Of a stretch of DNA of 45,883 bases, positions 17,277-25,923 are shown piece after piece. The stretch's first letter is position 1. Each line of letters starts with the position of its first letter. The position numbers were made by a program, and so were the translations under genes. The stretch is taken from contig QQRW01000028.1 of assembly GCA_003602605.1 (NCBI GenBank), forward strand, positions 169,129 to 215,011, written 5' to 3'. The notes under the pieces were generated by a model, which did not search any database, was not told where the DNA came from, and saw only the letters and a program-made list of their open reading frames with translations. The stretch is from Candidatus Poseidoniales archaeon (GTDB lineage Archaea > Thermoplasmatota > Poseidoniia > Poseidoniales > Poseidoniaceae).

Positions 17277-19514
17277 TCATTCTTCTTCAAACGATTTGAT
17301 TTGAAGTGTTGAAGGAATTCTTGCTGCTGTCGGTTCACCATCCATGCGTCCGTTGAGTTCGACATCGACAGTGTTAGCAGTGCCACTGATTTCTACCATG
17401 ATGAATGTTCGATTTCCATTTGCCATTGTGTCAAGGAATACTTCCTCTCCTCGATTTAGGAATCTCGGTTCAACATTTTCGACATTCCAAGCCTGACCTA
17501 CAGGTGCATCAAATCGTAGTGCTGCTAAATCCCAGTTGCCTTCAACAATGTGAATTCCAACCATGAGTGGTGTTGCATCTTCAGACTTGGCAATCCTTCG
17601 GTCGAGTTTCCATACCGCCATTGCAACGGTATCTGTGCGGTAGTCAAGATCAGGTTTGCCCCATGCCGAGTTTGCTTCGTCCCATGACAGCAATGTCACG
17701 GCTTGAAGGGCTCGTGCAAGACTTGCACGCGATTGCTTTGGTGTAGTCTCCCCTGAATCTAATTGCGATTTATACCAAGCGAGTTGCTCAGATTTCATCG
17801 AGAATTCACGAGCTGTTTTCGAATTGCGATATTGGACCAAGCCAAAGTACAGGACAGGTAAAAGGAACAACGACCCAAGGAAGAAACGCGCCCTCACCCC
17901 CCACTTCTGAGCATTTTCATCCGGCGGGAAATACGGTTCCTCACCTTCATCAATTTCCAAGTAGGTCGACGATAAGAAATATGCTATTGCAGGCGCATCT
18001 TCTCCCCAAGGATGTGGTGTGCTGTTGGTCGCATCGACAATTGCCACACGGAGGAAATGTGTCCCTGGCCCCACCTCCAGCGACGCCTGAATTTTACCGT
18101 TCGAGTAGACACTCCGACGAGAATCAATGACTTCCCAAGATTCTTGGTCCATGTTCCAGACCTCCACCTCAAATTGCTCGATGCTTGTGCTTTCAAGAGT
18201 GAAGCGGATGAGGTGCTCCGATTCTTCCCATCCGTTTACTTCTAGCCGATATACATCTGCAGTATCATGAACGGCAAGGGTCATTTGGCCTTCAACTGGC
18301 CCTGACTCTAGATTCATCAATGGCCATGAGGTGTTGTCACTCTGCTGGGACAGAGGCCGGACAGAAGGTGCTTCAAGGCCGGAGCTGATGTCCGAGAAAT
18401 CTTCGACCATCAAGTCAACATAATGAACTGGAGAGTCAAAATGAACACGAACTGCACTAATGTTCGGGTATGGATAAAAGGTGTATGCCGTATCGAAAGT
18501 GATGTTCTTTCCAGCACCCAATATCCATGTTCCACCAACGAGTTGGTCTACGGTGATCGATGTGTTCGTAAATAACGGCTCGAATGTGAATTTCTCGGTA
18601 TCATCCATCGTAAGCATTGCCGTAGTGGAATGATGTCCTACAAAGTGCATGAGTTCTAAACTTTCGGTGAGCTGAAGGGATGCGTTGTGAGCATACAGCA
18701 TCGTTTTGATGGCCCATGCAGTACCAGCAATACTTGCCTCAATCTTCACCACAGCTCGACCTGACTCATCAAAGAACCAATGACCATTATCGCTGTTCAT
18801 TGTCGGACTTATTCCCTGAGACTGGATTAATTCGTTACCATGCAAATTTTCACTCGAATCACTTTGAAAGTAGACTGAAATCTCAAGGCCATTTGTGGCG
18901 TGCATTGGCTGGAGTTCAAGTGTATCTCCACTTTCCACATTGAACACTACATACTCCGAACCAGATTGCTCGTGAACTCCCGTGATGAAGTCGTGGGATG
19001 AATATTCACCGTTCGGCACACCGTTAAGATGTCCTCTGGTTGGTTGAATACATTCGGTGATATTGGAGCAGTACTCAACGGTCTCAGCCTCTACAACTTC
19101 AGATGGGGCTGGGCGTACCGTTGGGAAGGACTCGTTAATTGATTCGATCAAGGAATAGTACACATTTTCTTCAATTGGTGAATGTATACTGAGTGCAACA
19201 TTGCCACTTGCAGCGGCTTGAACAGTAAGGGCATCAGTGGATTGGTAGGTCGTCCCGGCGAGATTCATTTCAGCAGTGCATTGTTGGCATTCAAGGACGA
19301 GACTGGTCCAATGCCCTTCTTCTATGGTCCATTGACGCGTGTGGTTGTCGACTCCGTTCGACGAATATCCGGTAATTCGCCCGTCCGTATGGATGGAGTC
19401 TCCGCCTCCATTTTCCGCTGCTACGAAGGGTACAGGGTAAAATGAAAGAATGCAGAGTAAGCATGTCAAGAACACACCAGTGCTCATCCGACGCAGTGAC
19501 ATGTTGCCGTCCAT
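17277..19514 (-). CDS. Type I membrane exoprotein with cytosolic domain, unknown function
   Basis: The 745-aa protein has a signal peptide (RRMSTGVFLTCLLCILSFYPVPFVAAENG). A ~510-residue ectodomain is rich in beta structure, with ECQQC and C-x5-C pairs near the N-terminus (EYCSNITECI). A single membrane helix lies near residues 537-560 (FFLGSLFLLPVLYFGLV), followed by a ~185-residue cytosolic domain (SLARALQAVTLLSWDEANSAWGKPDLDYR...). Several Pro-Phe-Glu and VYRLEV-type segments recall bacterial pre-peptidase or jelly-roll domains, but no catalytic residues are evident. It lacks the GLPxGWT tail. It is divergent from arcS, with about 50 bp between the two starts. Confidence 0.85.
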   Translation of the reverse strand: MDGNMSLRRMSTGVFLTCLLCILSFYPVPFVAAENGGGDSIHTDGRITGYSSNGVDNHTRQWTIEEGHWTSLVLECQQCTAEMNLAGTTYQSTDALTVQAAASGNVALSIHSPIEENVYYSLIESINESFPTVRPAPSEVVEAETVEYCSNITECIQPTRGHLNGVPNGEYSSHDFITGVHEQSGSEYVVFNVESGDTLELQPMHATNGLEISVYFQSDSSENLHGNELIQSQGISPTMNSDNGHWFFDESGRAVVKIEASIAGTAWAIKTMLYAHNASLQLTESLELMHFVGHHSTTAMLTMDDTEKFTFEPLFTNTSITVDQLVGGTWILGAGKNITFDTAYTFYPYPNISAVRVHFDSPVHYVDLMVEDFSDISSGLEAPSVRPLSQQSDNTSWPLMNLESGPVEGQMTLAVHDTADVYRLEVNGWEESEHLIRFTLESTSIEQFEVEVWNMDQESWEVIDSRRSVYSNGKIQASLEVGPGTHFLRVAIVDATNSTPHPWGEDAPAIAYFLSSTYLEIDEGEEPYFPPDENAQKWGVRARFFLGSLFLLPVLYFGLVQYRNSKTAREFSMKSEQLAWYKSQLDSGETTPKQSRASLARALQAVTLLSWDEANSAWGKPDLDYRTDTVAMAVWKLDRRIAKSEDATPLMVGIHIVEGNWDLAALRFDAPVGQAWNVENVEPRFLNRGEEVFLDTMANGNRTFIMVEISGTANTVDVELNGRMDGEPTAARIPSTLQIKSFEEE

Positions 19515-19565
19515 ATATGACCCTGTGAAGTATGCTCTTTGAACTTAGGCCCTTCTTCGTGTCCA

Positions 19566-21374
19566 ATGCTTGAAGAAGCAATGGCTTTTGGCCCAACCAT
19601 GGAGGATGGGTTAGGTCGAACGGTGACAGCACGTTACCGCTTTGCTCGCGAGTGGGCTTTGGGTGACCGTAAGAGTCCACAGTCGTCGACACCAGCCCTG
19701 GTTTTACTTGACGGTGATCCGGACGTATCAGCGCACATCGCTCCATTCCGCTCTTCCACCGATGATGCGATTCCAGCTACCCTTCATTTTGAATCTCGAC
19801 TTCCATTGTCTCCGCCAGATTTTTCGATTAATTCTCCTTCATGGAGTGTTTCAATTGGCCACGTTCTCCCTCCTTCCCTCGACGAAGCAGATGCAGGTGA
19901 GGCAGCGGGCACTGCGCAGGTTTTGCCAGTTTCCTGGCAGAGGCTTAATCACGATTCAACCCTTACAAATCCTGAACTCAAGCCAGATGTGGTCGTGCTT
20001 GTTGATGCCGTCCAACTTGCGGCACAGCCTGGTAGGTTGGTTGAGGCAATATCTATTCTGAAGCAACAATTCCCTGGCGCTCTTTTGTGGACTCCCGGTT
20101 TGGGTGGGCCTGACAATTTAGCAGTACTGGTTTGGTTCGGTGTTGATTTGTTTGACCTCTCTCGATCCCGCCAAGCTGCCGCTGCAGGAGTCTTGTTGAC
20201 AGAACAAGGTCCTCGACATCCTGTTGCTTCAATGGACGAATCTACAGGCATAGAGGAACAGATTTCACATTGGAGCAACGCTATTGCATCAGTTCGAGGT
20301 GCATTGGCTGTTGACCAAATGAGGTCTCTTGTTGATCGCCAATCCCTCACCAGTCCGAGACTTGTCGAACATTTGCGCCGTCATGACCTCTTGTGTCAAA
20401 ACATCCCGGGACTGCTTTCATCGCATGTGGCAGCGGATTTCAAATTCCCGTGCCATTCAGCCTCCGTTCAAAATGACCCGTTGATAAACGACTGGGAATC
20501 CTTCATGACTACGAAATACTCTGCTCCTGATGGATTAGATACTGTTTTGGTACTGTTGCCGTGTTCTGCTCGAAAACCATATCGACTCTCCAAATCTCAT
20601 GGTCGCTTCATTCGTGCAATTGGAACCAGTGCATGCCACGAGGTCATGGTCACATCGCCTCTTGGGCTTGTTCCTCGCGATCTCGAAGAAGTTTGGCCAG
20701 CAGGACATTATGATGTACCGGTTACTGGAGATTGGACTGGCGATGAACTAGCAAGAATCCAACGTATGTTCCGTGTTTTGGTTGATCGGCATGATTACAA
20801 GAGAATAATCAATCATTCAGGAATTCATTTTGAACACCCCTCGGTTGAGGTTGTCGAGACTCGACAAGGCGATTCCGCGGGCTCACATGATGCATTGGAG
20901 CGTCTTTCTGAAGCGGTTCGTAATGCCGTAGACACCTTCAGTGCTCGTGGGCGCAAGACTGAGAAGATTTTACTGGACAATTTTGCGAGCATTTCTCGAA
21001 AGCAAATGAACAATGATGCTTGGCTTGCTGACATGAAAGTGCGTGGGAAGCCTCCCCGCTATCGACTTGAGCGAAATAAAAGCCAAATGGCGCTTTGGTC
21101 CATCGATCGAAGTGGTTTTTCTCTACCGAAGGCAGTTATACCAACATTGGATGAACTCAACTCGTTACCTGCAGTTCATCTTCGGCCAGATGTTGCATGG
21201 AAGGGCGACATTTTTGGAGTTCTGGTCGAATCATTCGACAAGTCAATACGTGCCGGAAGTGACGTCTTGGTTTACCAAAACGGTACAGTGGTTGGATTGG
21301 CTCGAGCTCACGCACCCGCATGGGAATGGCCGAACACTCCGGGGCGATTAGCAAAGTCTCACCAACGACTGTGA
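19566..21374 (+). CDS. arcS: Archaeosine synthase ArcS (TgtA2)
   Basis: ArcS converts preQ0 at tRNA position 15 toward archaeosine. The diagnostic motif PC-x3-KPY-x2-S-x2-H is present exactly (PCSARKPYRLSKSH), followed by the conserved block SPLGLVPRDLEEVWPAGHYDVPVTGDW. The N-terminal third resembles a degenerate tRNA-guanine transglycosylase barrel (LLWTPGLGGPDNLAVLVWFGVDLFD). The C-terminus is a PUA RNA-binding domain (residues ~530-602, GSDVLVYQNGTVVGLARA). The track ORF begins with TTG at 19539; the ATG at 19566 is used here, and 19581 or 19599 are possible. Size (602 aa) and domain order fit the family. rps15 follows on the same strand after 114 bp. Confidence 0.93.
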   Translation: MLEEAMAFGPTMEDGLGRTVTARYRFAREWALGDRKSPQSSTPALVLLDGDPDVSAHIAPFRSSTDDAIPATLHFESRLPLSPPDFSINSPSWSVSIGHVLPPSLDEADAGEAAGTAQVLPVSWQRLNHDSTLTNPELKPDVVVLVDAVQLAAQPGRLVEAISILKQQFPGALLWTPGLGGPDNLAVLVWFGVDLFDLSRSRQAAAAGVLLTEQGPRHPVASMDESTGIEEQISHWSNAIASVRGALAVDQMRSLVDRQSLTSPRLVEHLRRHDLLCQNIPGLLSSHVAADFKFPCHSASVQNDPLINDWESFMTTKYSAPDGLDTVLVLLPCSARKPYRLSKSHGRFIRAIGTSACHEVMVTSPLGLVPRDLEEVWPAGHYDVPVTGDWTGDELARIQRMFRVLVDRHDYKRIINHSGIHFEHPSVEVVETRQGDSAGSHDALERLSEAVRNAVDTFSARGRKTEKILLDNFASISRKQMNNDAWLADMKVRGKPPRYRLERNKSQMALWSIDRSGFSLPKAVIPTLDELNSLPAVHLRPDVAWKGDIFGVLVESFDKSIRAGSDVLVYQNGTVVGLARAHAPAWEWPNTPGRLAKSHQRL

Positions 21375-21488
21375 ATTCAGCCATAATTATCCTCGCTATC
21401 ATGCGTTAAGACGTTCCGATTTGCGCTTGGTTGAAGCGGAGCGGTTAAGAAGGGGTGACAAGTCGGCTTTTTCCTTGGAGTTGTCCTT

Positions 21489-21947
21489 ATGGCACGGATG
21501 TACAAATCACGCAAAGGAAAGAGTGGGTCCAGTAAGCCCTATGTCAGCGAAGCACCTGAGTGGTCAAACACGGATGCTGCGGCCGTAAAGCAACTTGTAA
21601 TCGACCTTGGTAAGGAAGGACATTCCTCTGCTGTGATCGGCACAATTCTTCGTGACCAACACGCAGTCCCGAACGCTCGGCTTGTTCTTGGCAAGAGAAT
21701 TGGTGCAGTCCTCGCTGAGAACAACATCGGTGGTACATATCCTGAAGATTTGATGAACTTGATGCGACAAGCTGTTGGGATTATCAACCACCTCAGCGGC
21801 GGTAATCACAAGGATTTGCACAACAAGCGCTCTCTTGAAATCACTGAAGCAAAGATTCGCCGACTTTCAAACTACTACAAGTCCGAAGGTCGTTTGCCAT
21901 CCGATTGGCGATACAAGCGAGAAGAACTCCGACTCATGGTCGAGTGA
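21489..21947 (+). CDS. rps15: 30S ribosomal protein uS15
   Basis: This 152-aa protein is of the long archaeal/eukaryotic type (S13e/uS15). An N-terminal extension (MARMYKSRKGKSGSSKPYVSEAPEW) precedes the conserved S15 core, with NLMRQAVGIINHLSGGNHKDLHNKRSLEITEAKIRRLSNYYK and the end LPSDWRYKREELRLMVE. It binds the central domain of 16S rRNA in the small subunit. In many archaea this gene is followed by a RecJ-like gene; here the next gene is a RecJ-like protein with lost catalytic motifs. Confidence 0.98.
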   Translation: MARMYKSRKGKSGSSKPYVSEAPEWSNTDAAAVKQLVIDLGKEGHSSAVIGTILRDQHAVPNARLVLGKRIGAVLAENNIGGTYPEDLMNLMRQAVGIINHLSGGNHKDLHNKRSLEITEAKIRRLSNYYKSEGRLPSDWRYKREELRLMVE

Positions 21948-22002
21948 TTTCGAACGCCCTTCTCATTACGTGTGAGACTTCATCTACGGTCACCTTCTCG
22001 AA

Positions 22003-22920
22003 TTGATGGGTGCGACCATGAACGACTTGCTCCAAACAGCCCCATTCCACGATATTCAATCACATATTGAGAGTCTCGTTAAGAAAATCCATGAAGCAGA
22101 GATGGTGCATATTCACGCCCCAGCAGACCTGCAGGGTTTGCTTTCCCTAACGACACTCGAATCAGCGTTCCTGGATACTGGCATTTCGTATAGGCGGCGG
22201 TTTCTGCCCCCACGCCAACACATTCCACGAGATGAACGTCAAGAACCGCAATCGTCACTTGACGGTCTACTCATTTTTATTGACCCATTTGAGGATACCT
22301 GGGCGATTGAGGATCTTCCAGAAACCGACTTCATCCACATCACTCCTCTTTCGGTTTCCGTTCGTTTGGGTTCAAATCAATCCGAGCGTAGGGGTGCACT
22401 GGATGCCGTTGCCCAGTGTGCAGCCGTAGCCGCTGCGTTGTCGCCGAACGGACAAAAAACTCGCCTTATCCGTCCATTCGCCTCCACTGGCCTCTGGCTT
22501 CGTGAAGCACTTGATACCACATTTGACCCAATTCATACCACCATTCGAGATCATTTACGTTCTGAAGGGGCCTTTAGAGTCGTGCCTTTGCCAGAAGTAC
22601 CGACACCTGCCCCGGGTATGATTCCAGACCTCTCGGAGAGAATGCTTTCCCGTCTACGCAAGGGTTGGTCGAAAATGGATGTTGAAGCCCGTTCAGGTGC
22701 GTTGAGTGAACTTCTTTTGCCTGCTCTTCAAAATTCGACTCTTTCAACACCACGTTTGGAGGAATTAGTCTGGCATCGATTGCTTCTAGGTACATCGGAT
22801 GTCGATGTCATGAGTCAAGTTCACTTGGCAGAGCAGTCGTGGCCGAGTGAAGCAGGTAAAGCGAAGATACATGCCTCTAAACTTGCTGACAGCTTCCTCA
22901 AATCAGGTCTTTTAATTTGA
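22003..22920 (+). CDS. Degenerate RecJ-like (DHH superfamily) protein
   Basis: This 305-aa protein is assigned by weak sequence similarity plus its place after rps15. VHIHAPADLQGLLSLTTLESAFLDTGISYRRRF lines up with archaeal RecJ motif I (xxxHxDADGITSAAILAKAL...), but the Asp-x-Asp is replaced. DGLLIFIDPF matches the motif II strand (IFIFSDLGS). TDFIHITPLS sits where ...ILDHHPP is expected, so both His are gone. The C-terminal DHHA1-like region is missing or short compared with the usual ~470 aa. It is therefore probably not a nuclease. A structural role is possible, like the inactive RecJ/Cdc45 relatives that bind GINS in the replicative helicase of some archaea. The alignment was made by eye and needs a profile search. 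Confidence 0.6.
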   Translation: MMGATMNDLLQTAPFHDIQSHIESLVKKIHEAEMVHIHAPADLQGLLSLTTLESAFLDTGISYRRRFLPPRQHIPRDERQEPQSSLDGLLIFIDPFEDTWAIEDLPETDFIHITPLSVSVRLGSNQSERRGALDAVAQCAAVAAALSPNGQKTRLIRPFASTGLWLREALDTTFDPIHTTIRDHLRSEGAFRVVPLPEVPTPAPGMIPDLSERMLSRLRKGWSKMDVEARSGALSELLLPALQNSTLSTPRLEELVWHRLLLGTSDVDVMSQVHLAEQSWPSEAGKAKIHASKLADSFLKSGLLI

Positions 22921-22966
22921 ATCCCATCATCGACGGGTTGAAACCAAAGAACGAATTGGGCTGTAC

Positions 22967-23317
22967 ATGGCCATTGAACGATTGCTCACAGGTAGTATTC
23001 GAGACCAAGTTCAAGATTTAATGTCGACCGAAGACCTTGTCATCGAAGCATTCCGAGACTTGGTGAAGGATGAACTCAAGTCACATATTCGAAGTAAGGT
23101 GGAAGAGGATCCTGAATTGAAGGCCGAAATAAAAGAAGCGGTCGCTTACTATTTCCATACGAAGGCACGAACTGTATACGCCGAACTCAAGGCTACTCGG
23201 GCTGCAACACGATTGGGATTACGCCTGTTGCCCGATGATTTGCAAGGCGAGGTTGGCGAGGCAGTAGTTTCTCTGTTTGAGAAGGAATTGGGTGCGCTTC
23301 TTGAGAAGGCACTTTGA
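22967..23317 (+). CDS. Small helical protein of unknown function
   Basis: This 116-aa all-helical, charged protein (MAIERLLTGSIRDQVQDLMSTEDLVIEAFRDLVKDELKSHI...) has no Cys, signal or membrane segment. It lies 46 bp after the RecJ-like gene in the rps15 cluster, where many archaea carry a KEOPS Pcc1 gene. It does not resemble Pcc1 to my eye. The function is unknown. Confidence 0.75.
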   Translation: MAIERLLTGSIRDQVQDLMSTEDLVIEAFRDLVKDELKSHIRSKVEEDPELKAEIKEAVAYYFHTKARTVYAELKATRAATRLGLRLLPDDLQGEVGEAVVSLFEKELGALLEKAL

Positions 23318-23385
23318 CGCCGTTTGTTCACTGAAAGGCGCTTCTCTTATGTGCCATGCGCGCTGCCGTTGTATTCGGTGAAGTT

Positions 23386-25461
23386 ATGTCTGCACGCCCA
23401 TTGTTGATTGTGCTGATTTTTTTAGCATCGATGGCTGCACCCTTTTCCGACAATTATCTCGGTAATGTTTCTGCTGAAGATTCCCTTGTATGCTGCGATA
23501 CTGCGGCCGTTGACCTGTATCTACTTGGCTCCGCATCAGCGGGAACCCTGTCACCGTTTTCTCAGGATCTTTCTGCAGATACGTCATCTTCCGCTACTAT
23601 TGCTGGTTCAGTTACTTCTGAGGAGTCGGTTGGCAGATGGGTGCTTCCAAATGTCTGGCCAGGAACCGTTCCAGCCAACACATGGAGGGTCTCCATTGAA
23701 TATGAGTTGACCAATGCTGCAAGCGCTCAAATTAACGCAACTGCGTCACTCAAAATTGGAAGCCAAACATTCAGTGCTTCAACAGAGCCTGGAAGCTCAG
23801 TATTGGCGCAAGGTACGGGTACGCTTACCTTTGATATTGAAGTCGACGCTACCTCTTTATCGGATATGGGAGCAATTGAACTCTCTCTCTCCGCTCGCTC
23901 GCTTGTTTTCACCATCCCAACCGGCGATGCTCAACTTGAGTTCCTTTGGGGTTCTGAGGATGATGACTCTCATGTCGAGGCAGAAATTCCGCTCTTCGAC
24001 CTTACTTTATTGGAGCCTGAAGTTGAAGGCTCAGATGTTTACTTTTCAGTGTTGATTGATTCAAACTGGGGTATGGATTTGTTAGCAAAGTCGGAATCAT
24101 TGCAAATCTTTGTTGCTGGAACTGAACTCTCTGGCGACCCAATTGAGACCGGCGCAGATGGTGCTGTACGTGTCACTTGGACTTGGCAAGGTGCAAAGGG
24201 AGGTACGGAAACCGTGAGTGTCGAGGCACGTCTCACCATTGAATCGGGCGGACAATCACTTTCCGGTTCTACCACATTCGAAATTGAAACCTTCGACACC
24301 AGCGGTGGTACAGGGACTTACTATCCTCCTGATGAGCCACTCAAGACAAATGGGGATGGGAGCCCCATCTCCGTTTCGGGGACGTTCAGCCTCGGAAAGA
24401 ACTCTGAAGGCGTACTTCAACTGGATCGAAGCACCCGCATTGAAGTCGGTGGGGAAATGGCATTTTGGATGCGATGGGGAATGGACCACATCGGCGATGA
24501 AGTGACCACACTTTCACCCGTCCTGAAGAGTTTCGATGCAGGAAGCGTCGGCGACGATGAACGCGTTAGCCGCAACATCGAACAAATTGAGATCATGGAG
24601 ATGGAGCGACAGTTGCTGAGCGCCTCGGGTTCATCCGGACTTCTATCCTACTATCTGAGCGTTGGCTTGGGACTCGAGGTTGAAGAACTACTCGGAGGCA
24701 ATGTCAACCAATTCCTTAGCCGTGATATCGATATCGAACTCAACGGTGAATCGCAAGTGGTGAATCATCCTGTGACACTTGTCGTGAAAACAGTAATGCT
24801 GTTCGATGGTGACGACGGTCCAGATGAAGGAGATAGAATCGAACTCATTGGCGGCTTTATCACTGCCCAACCAAACCCGTTATGGGATAAAGTGTCTCTC
24901 TCGTTGGTCGGCAAATCTTCGGGAATGACTTCTTTCGCATTCCCCAAGGTGGTATCGTCTGACTCGGTCACTTACCGCCATTACAGAATGCCGTGGGGTG
25001 AAACACTCACCTTAGAAGGTTCTAACATCGCAGCAGATGATTATTTCGCTTTCAAAATCACGCCTTCTAATTCGCTTGTAACATCCCCGAGTGTTTTGTC
25101 CATTCTAACATTGTTTGTCCTTGTCCTCGGTTTCATGTTTGCCCTAGCATTCTCTCGCAGTCGACGTAGAGGGATTCTTGCTCTTGAATTGATTCTCATA
25201 CCTTTGGTGGGAATCATTCACTGGCTTGCTTATCCTTCTGTATTTGTTGGTGGGTCGGCGGCGATTGTTGTGGTCATTTGGTGGGTGACTGCGGTTACGA
25301 GTCCTCGAAAGCGTAGTCAATTGCTTGAACAAGCGATTAAGATCACTACTCCGGTGATTAATTGTCCAGCATGTTCCACTCCAAATCCAGTGGAAAGCCA
25401 AGAACGCCCGCTTCGGTTTGCTTGCGTTGGATGCCAACGCGTAATTCGGATAGAAGCTTAA
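23386..25461 (+). CDS. Multi-pass membrane exoprotein with C-terminal zinc ribbon
   Basis: The start is taken at 23386 (MSARPLLIVLIFLASMAAPF) because it gives a standard signal peptide; the ORF also offers 23356. A ~535-residue beta-rich ectodomain follows (many SxxATIxG and LTFDIEVD strands). Three membrane helices lie near residues 568-590, 596-615 and 617-637, and a cytosolic zinc ribbon comes at the end (CPACSTPNP...CVGCQRVIRIEA). No catalytic motif is seen. Two cytosolic CxxC pairs suggest metal-dependent protein or nucleic-acid contacts inside the cell, so a sensor or assembly role is possible but unproven. It converges with the CBS gene, whose stop is at 25462. Confidence 0.85.
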   Translation: MSARPLLIVLIFLASMAAPFSDNYLGNVSAEDSLVCCDTAAVDLYLLGSASAGTLSPFSQDLSADTSSSATIAGSVTSEESVGRWVLPNVWPGTVPANTWRVSIEYELTNAASAQINATASLKIGSQTFSASTEPGSSVLAQGTGTLTFDIEVDATSLSDMGAIELSLSARSLVFTIPTGDAQLEFLWGSEDDDSHVEAEIPLFDLTLLEPEVEGSDVYFSVLIDSNWGMDLLAKSESLQIFVAGTELSGDPIETGADGAVRVTWTWQGAKGGTETVSVEARLTIESGGQSLSGSTTFEIETFDTSGGTGTYYPPDEPLKTNGDGSPISVSGTFSLGKNSEGVLQLDRSTRIEVGGEMAFWMRWGMDHIGDEVTTLSPVLKSFDAGSVGDDERVSRNIEQIEIMEMERQLLSASGSSGLLSYYLSVGLGLEVEELLGGNVNQFLSRDIDIELNGESQVVNHPVTLVVKTVMLFDGDDGPDEGDRIELIGGFITAQPNPLWDKVSLSLVGKSSGMTSFAFPKVVSSDSVTYRHYRMPWGETLTLEGSNIAADDYFAFKITPSNSLVTSPSVLSILTLFVLVLGFMFALAFSRSRRRGILALELILIPLVGIIHWLAYPSVFVGGSAAIVVVIWWVTAVTSPRKRSQLLEQAIKITTPVINCPACSTPNPVESQERPLRFACVGCQRVIRIEA

Positions 25462-25920
25462 TCAGAGATTTAATCCCTTGAGTGATGATACGAGGCTACT
25501 CGCCTCTTGGTAATCGTTCGGTGAAAAGTACCCTGCAAATTCTCCGTTTTCATCAACTGCAACAACGGCTTGAGGTGCACGCTTTTGAACATCTTCGAGA
25601 ACCGACTTTACCGTATCACTCAGCTGAACTTCAATGAAATCCATTTCCATCCATTCCGAACATTTGGAACTTTTCGCGTCGACGTTCTCAGAGAGTGCTT
25701 TCAGGAATTGGCGGTGTCCGATGACGCCTTTGGTCTTGGAGTCTCCATCAAGCACGACAAGTATACCGCCAGTCATTGTTAACAAGCGGCCGGATGCTTC
25801 AGCTATGCTGTCATCAATGCCAATGGTCATGTGTTCATCGTCAAGGTCCAAATCTGATACCGTCTTTGCCATGTTCGCCACTGTATGTTGGTGGCGTTCG
25901 TGAACTATATTCTTACCCAT
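25462..25920 (-). CDS. CBS-domain pair protein
   Basis: This 152-aa protein holds one pair of CBS motifs (Bateman module). First motif: DDEHMTIGIDDSIAEASGRLLTMTGGILVVLDGDSKTKGVIGHRQFLKAL. Second: MDFIEVQLSDTVKSVLEDVQKRAPQAVVAVDENGEFAGYFSPNDYQ. Such modules bind adenine nucleotides and act as energy sensors, alone or with a partner. The start is 3 bp after the gltX stop, so it is the last gene of the exoprotein - rnhB - gltX unit. The ATG at 25872 (MAKTVSDLD) is an alternative start. Confidence 0.88.
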   Translation of the reverse strand: MGKNIVHERHQHTVANMAKTVSDLDLDDEHMTIGIDDSIAEASGRLLTMTGGILVVLDGDSKTKGVIGHRQFLKALSENVDAKSSKCSEWMEMDFIEVQLSDTVKSVLEDVQKRAPQAVVAVDENGEFAGYFSPNDYQEASSLVSSLKGLNL

Positions 25921-25923
25921 AGG

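Noticed and set aside
22368-22384. GGGTTCAAATCAATCC, resembling a tRNA T-arm
   Set aside because: It lies inside a coding gene and no cloverleaf can be drawn around it.
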